From Verrucomicrobiia bacterium (GTDB lineage Bacteria; Verrucomicrobiota; Verrucomicrobiia; Verrucomicrobiales; DEV007): 64,000 nucleotides of DNA. Position 1 is the first letter of the stretch, and each line of letters opens with the position of its first letter. The stretch lies in NCBI GenBank assembly GCA_030425385.1, contig JAUIAH010000002.1:462174-526173 (forward strand). Reading direction: 5' to 3'. Made by a program: the position numbers and the translations under genes. Below the pieces are notes generated by a model. The model saw nothing but the letters and a program-made list of their open reading frames with translations. It was not told where the DNA came from and ran no database searches. Shown here in pieces: positions 63,786 to 64,000 of this stretch.

Positions 63786-64000
63786 TCAGTCTTCGTCATC
63801 TCGCGAGCGGATGTCGATGGCTTCGATGTGGCATCGCGCCGGTTTGCCGGTGAGTTCTTGATCGATGACGGTGAGCGACGTGACGGCCACTTCCTTGAGA
63901 TGAAAGGCGCGCAGTTCGTCCCAGAGTTTGCCGAAGCCAGTGCCCTTGAGCGTTACGATCCAATCGTCGAAGGTGATCTTGATCTGGACGGCGTCGGTCG
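63786..64000 (-). CDS. C-terminal part of a leftward gene (start outside window)
   Basis: A minus-strand frame is open from the right edge to a TGA at 63786-63788, about 71 codons, ending DQELTGKPARCHIEAIDIRS followed by RDDED. The visible part contains TFDDWIVTLKGTGFGKLWDE and HLKEVAVTSLTVID. I do not recognise it. Its composition looks coding, with balanced hydrophobic and charged residues, unlike the overlapping frames on the other strand. It faces the membrane-protein gene across the 16-bp hairpin. Confidence 0.6.
   Translation of the reverse strand, partial: TDAVQIKITFDDWIVTLKGTGFGKLWDELRAFHLKEVAVTSLTVIDQELTGKPARCHIEAIDIRSRDDED

Larger units (their letters stand above)
58498..64000. mobile_element. 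Integrated element at tRNA-Ser (right end beyond window)
   Basis: The left end abuts the tRNA-Ser 3' terminus. Contents from left to right: a large serine recombinase pointing at the tRNA, a winged-helix protein, a structured gene-free kilobase, then an SSB-like gene, a DUF932 gene and small proteins typical of plasmids, phages or integrative conjugative elements. No relaxase, type IV secretion, capsid or terminase gene is visible, so the class of element cannot be decided. The second attachment site is outside the window, so the extent is a lower bound. Confidence 0.75.

Overview
The window reads as chromosomal DNA of a Gram-negative member of the Verrucomicrobiota (Planctomycetes-Verrucomicrobia group). 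Evidence: several formylglycine sulfatases, a DUF1080 protein, a DUF1501/DUF1800 pair with a pseudopilin-like partner, lamin-tail/CotH and thrombospondin-type-3 surface proteins, a Gfo/Idh/MocA oxidoreductase with a twin-arginine leader, a PEP-CTERM protein, and an ECF sigma factor with a long C-terminal extension. No rRNA or ribosomal protein gene is present, so placement below phylum is inference.

Layout. 1-10.4 kb: envelope proteins (OmpA-like, 3D domain, a large CotH/lamin-tail protein) and cobalamin-dependent methionine synthase metH behind a near-perfect 26-bp palindrome. 10.5-13.9 kb: a Y1/REP-associated transposase with a tandem copy of its own start region, a rhodanese-SufE pair, and radC. 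14.0-22.1 kb: an operon ending in a thioredoxin/PDZ protein whose frame is crossed by a TGA, best read as selenocysteine (CxxU motif plus a bacterial-type SECIS hairpin); then a secreted thioredoxin, an oxidoreductase, a sulfatase, a degenerate release-factor-like gene, a DedA-family protein and a PEP-CTERM protein. 22.0-30.8 kb: a leftward operon of a giant DUF1800 protein, a DUF1501 protein and a pseudopilin-like protein. 31-46 kb: a glycosyltransferase, a TPR-AAA ATPase, a BASS transporter divergent from an altronate-dehydratase-family enzyme, a two-gene histidine kinase operon, a YugP-type peptidase, tRNA-Trp, and an ECF sigma factor translationally coupled to a repeat protein. 46-58 kb: two more sulfatases, the threonine-to-glycine pathway (tdh-kbl), a cation/proton antiporter, an internally duplicated CehA/McbA-like protein, a lipoprotein hydrolase and a GxxExxY-family protein.

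58.4 kb to the end: an integrated element lying against the 3' end of tRNA-Ser(GGA). It carries a large serine recombinase whose frame runs antisense through the whole tRNA, a winged-helix regulator, about 1.1 kb of gene-free, hairpin-containing DNA, and a plasmid-like set (SSB-like protein, DUF932 protein, small proteins). Its far end is outside the window.

The most notable items are the selenoprotein, the recombinase-tRNA junction, the structured gene-free stretch in the island, the methionine synthase operator and the release-factor homologue that has lost its GGQ motif.
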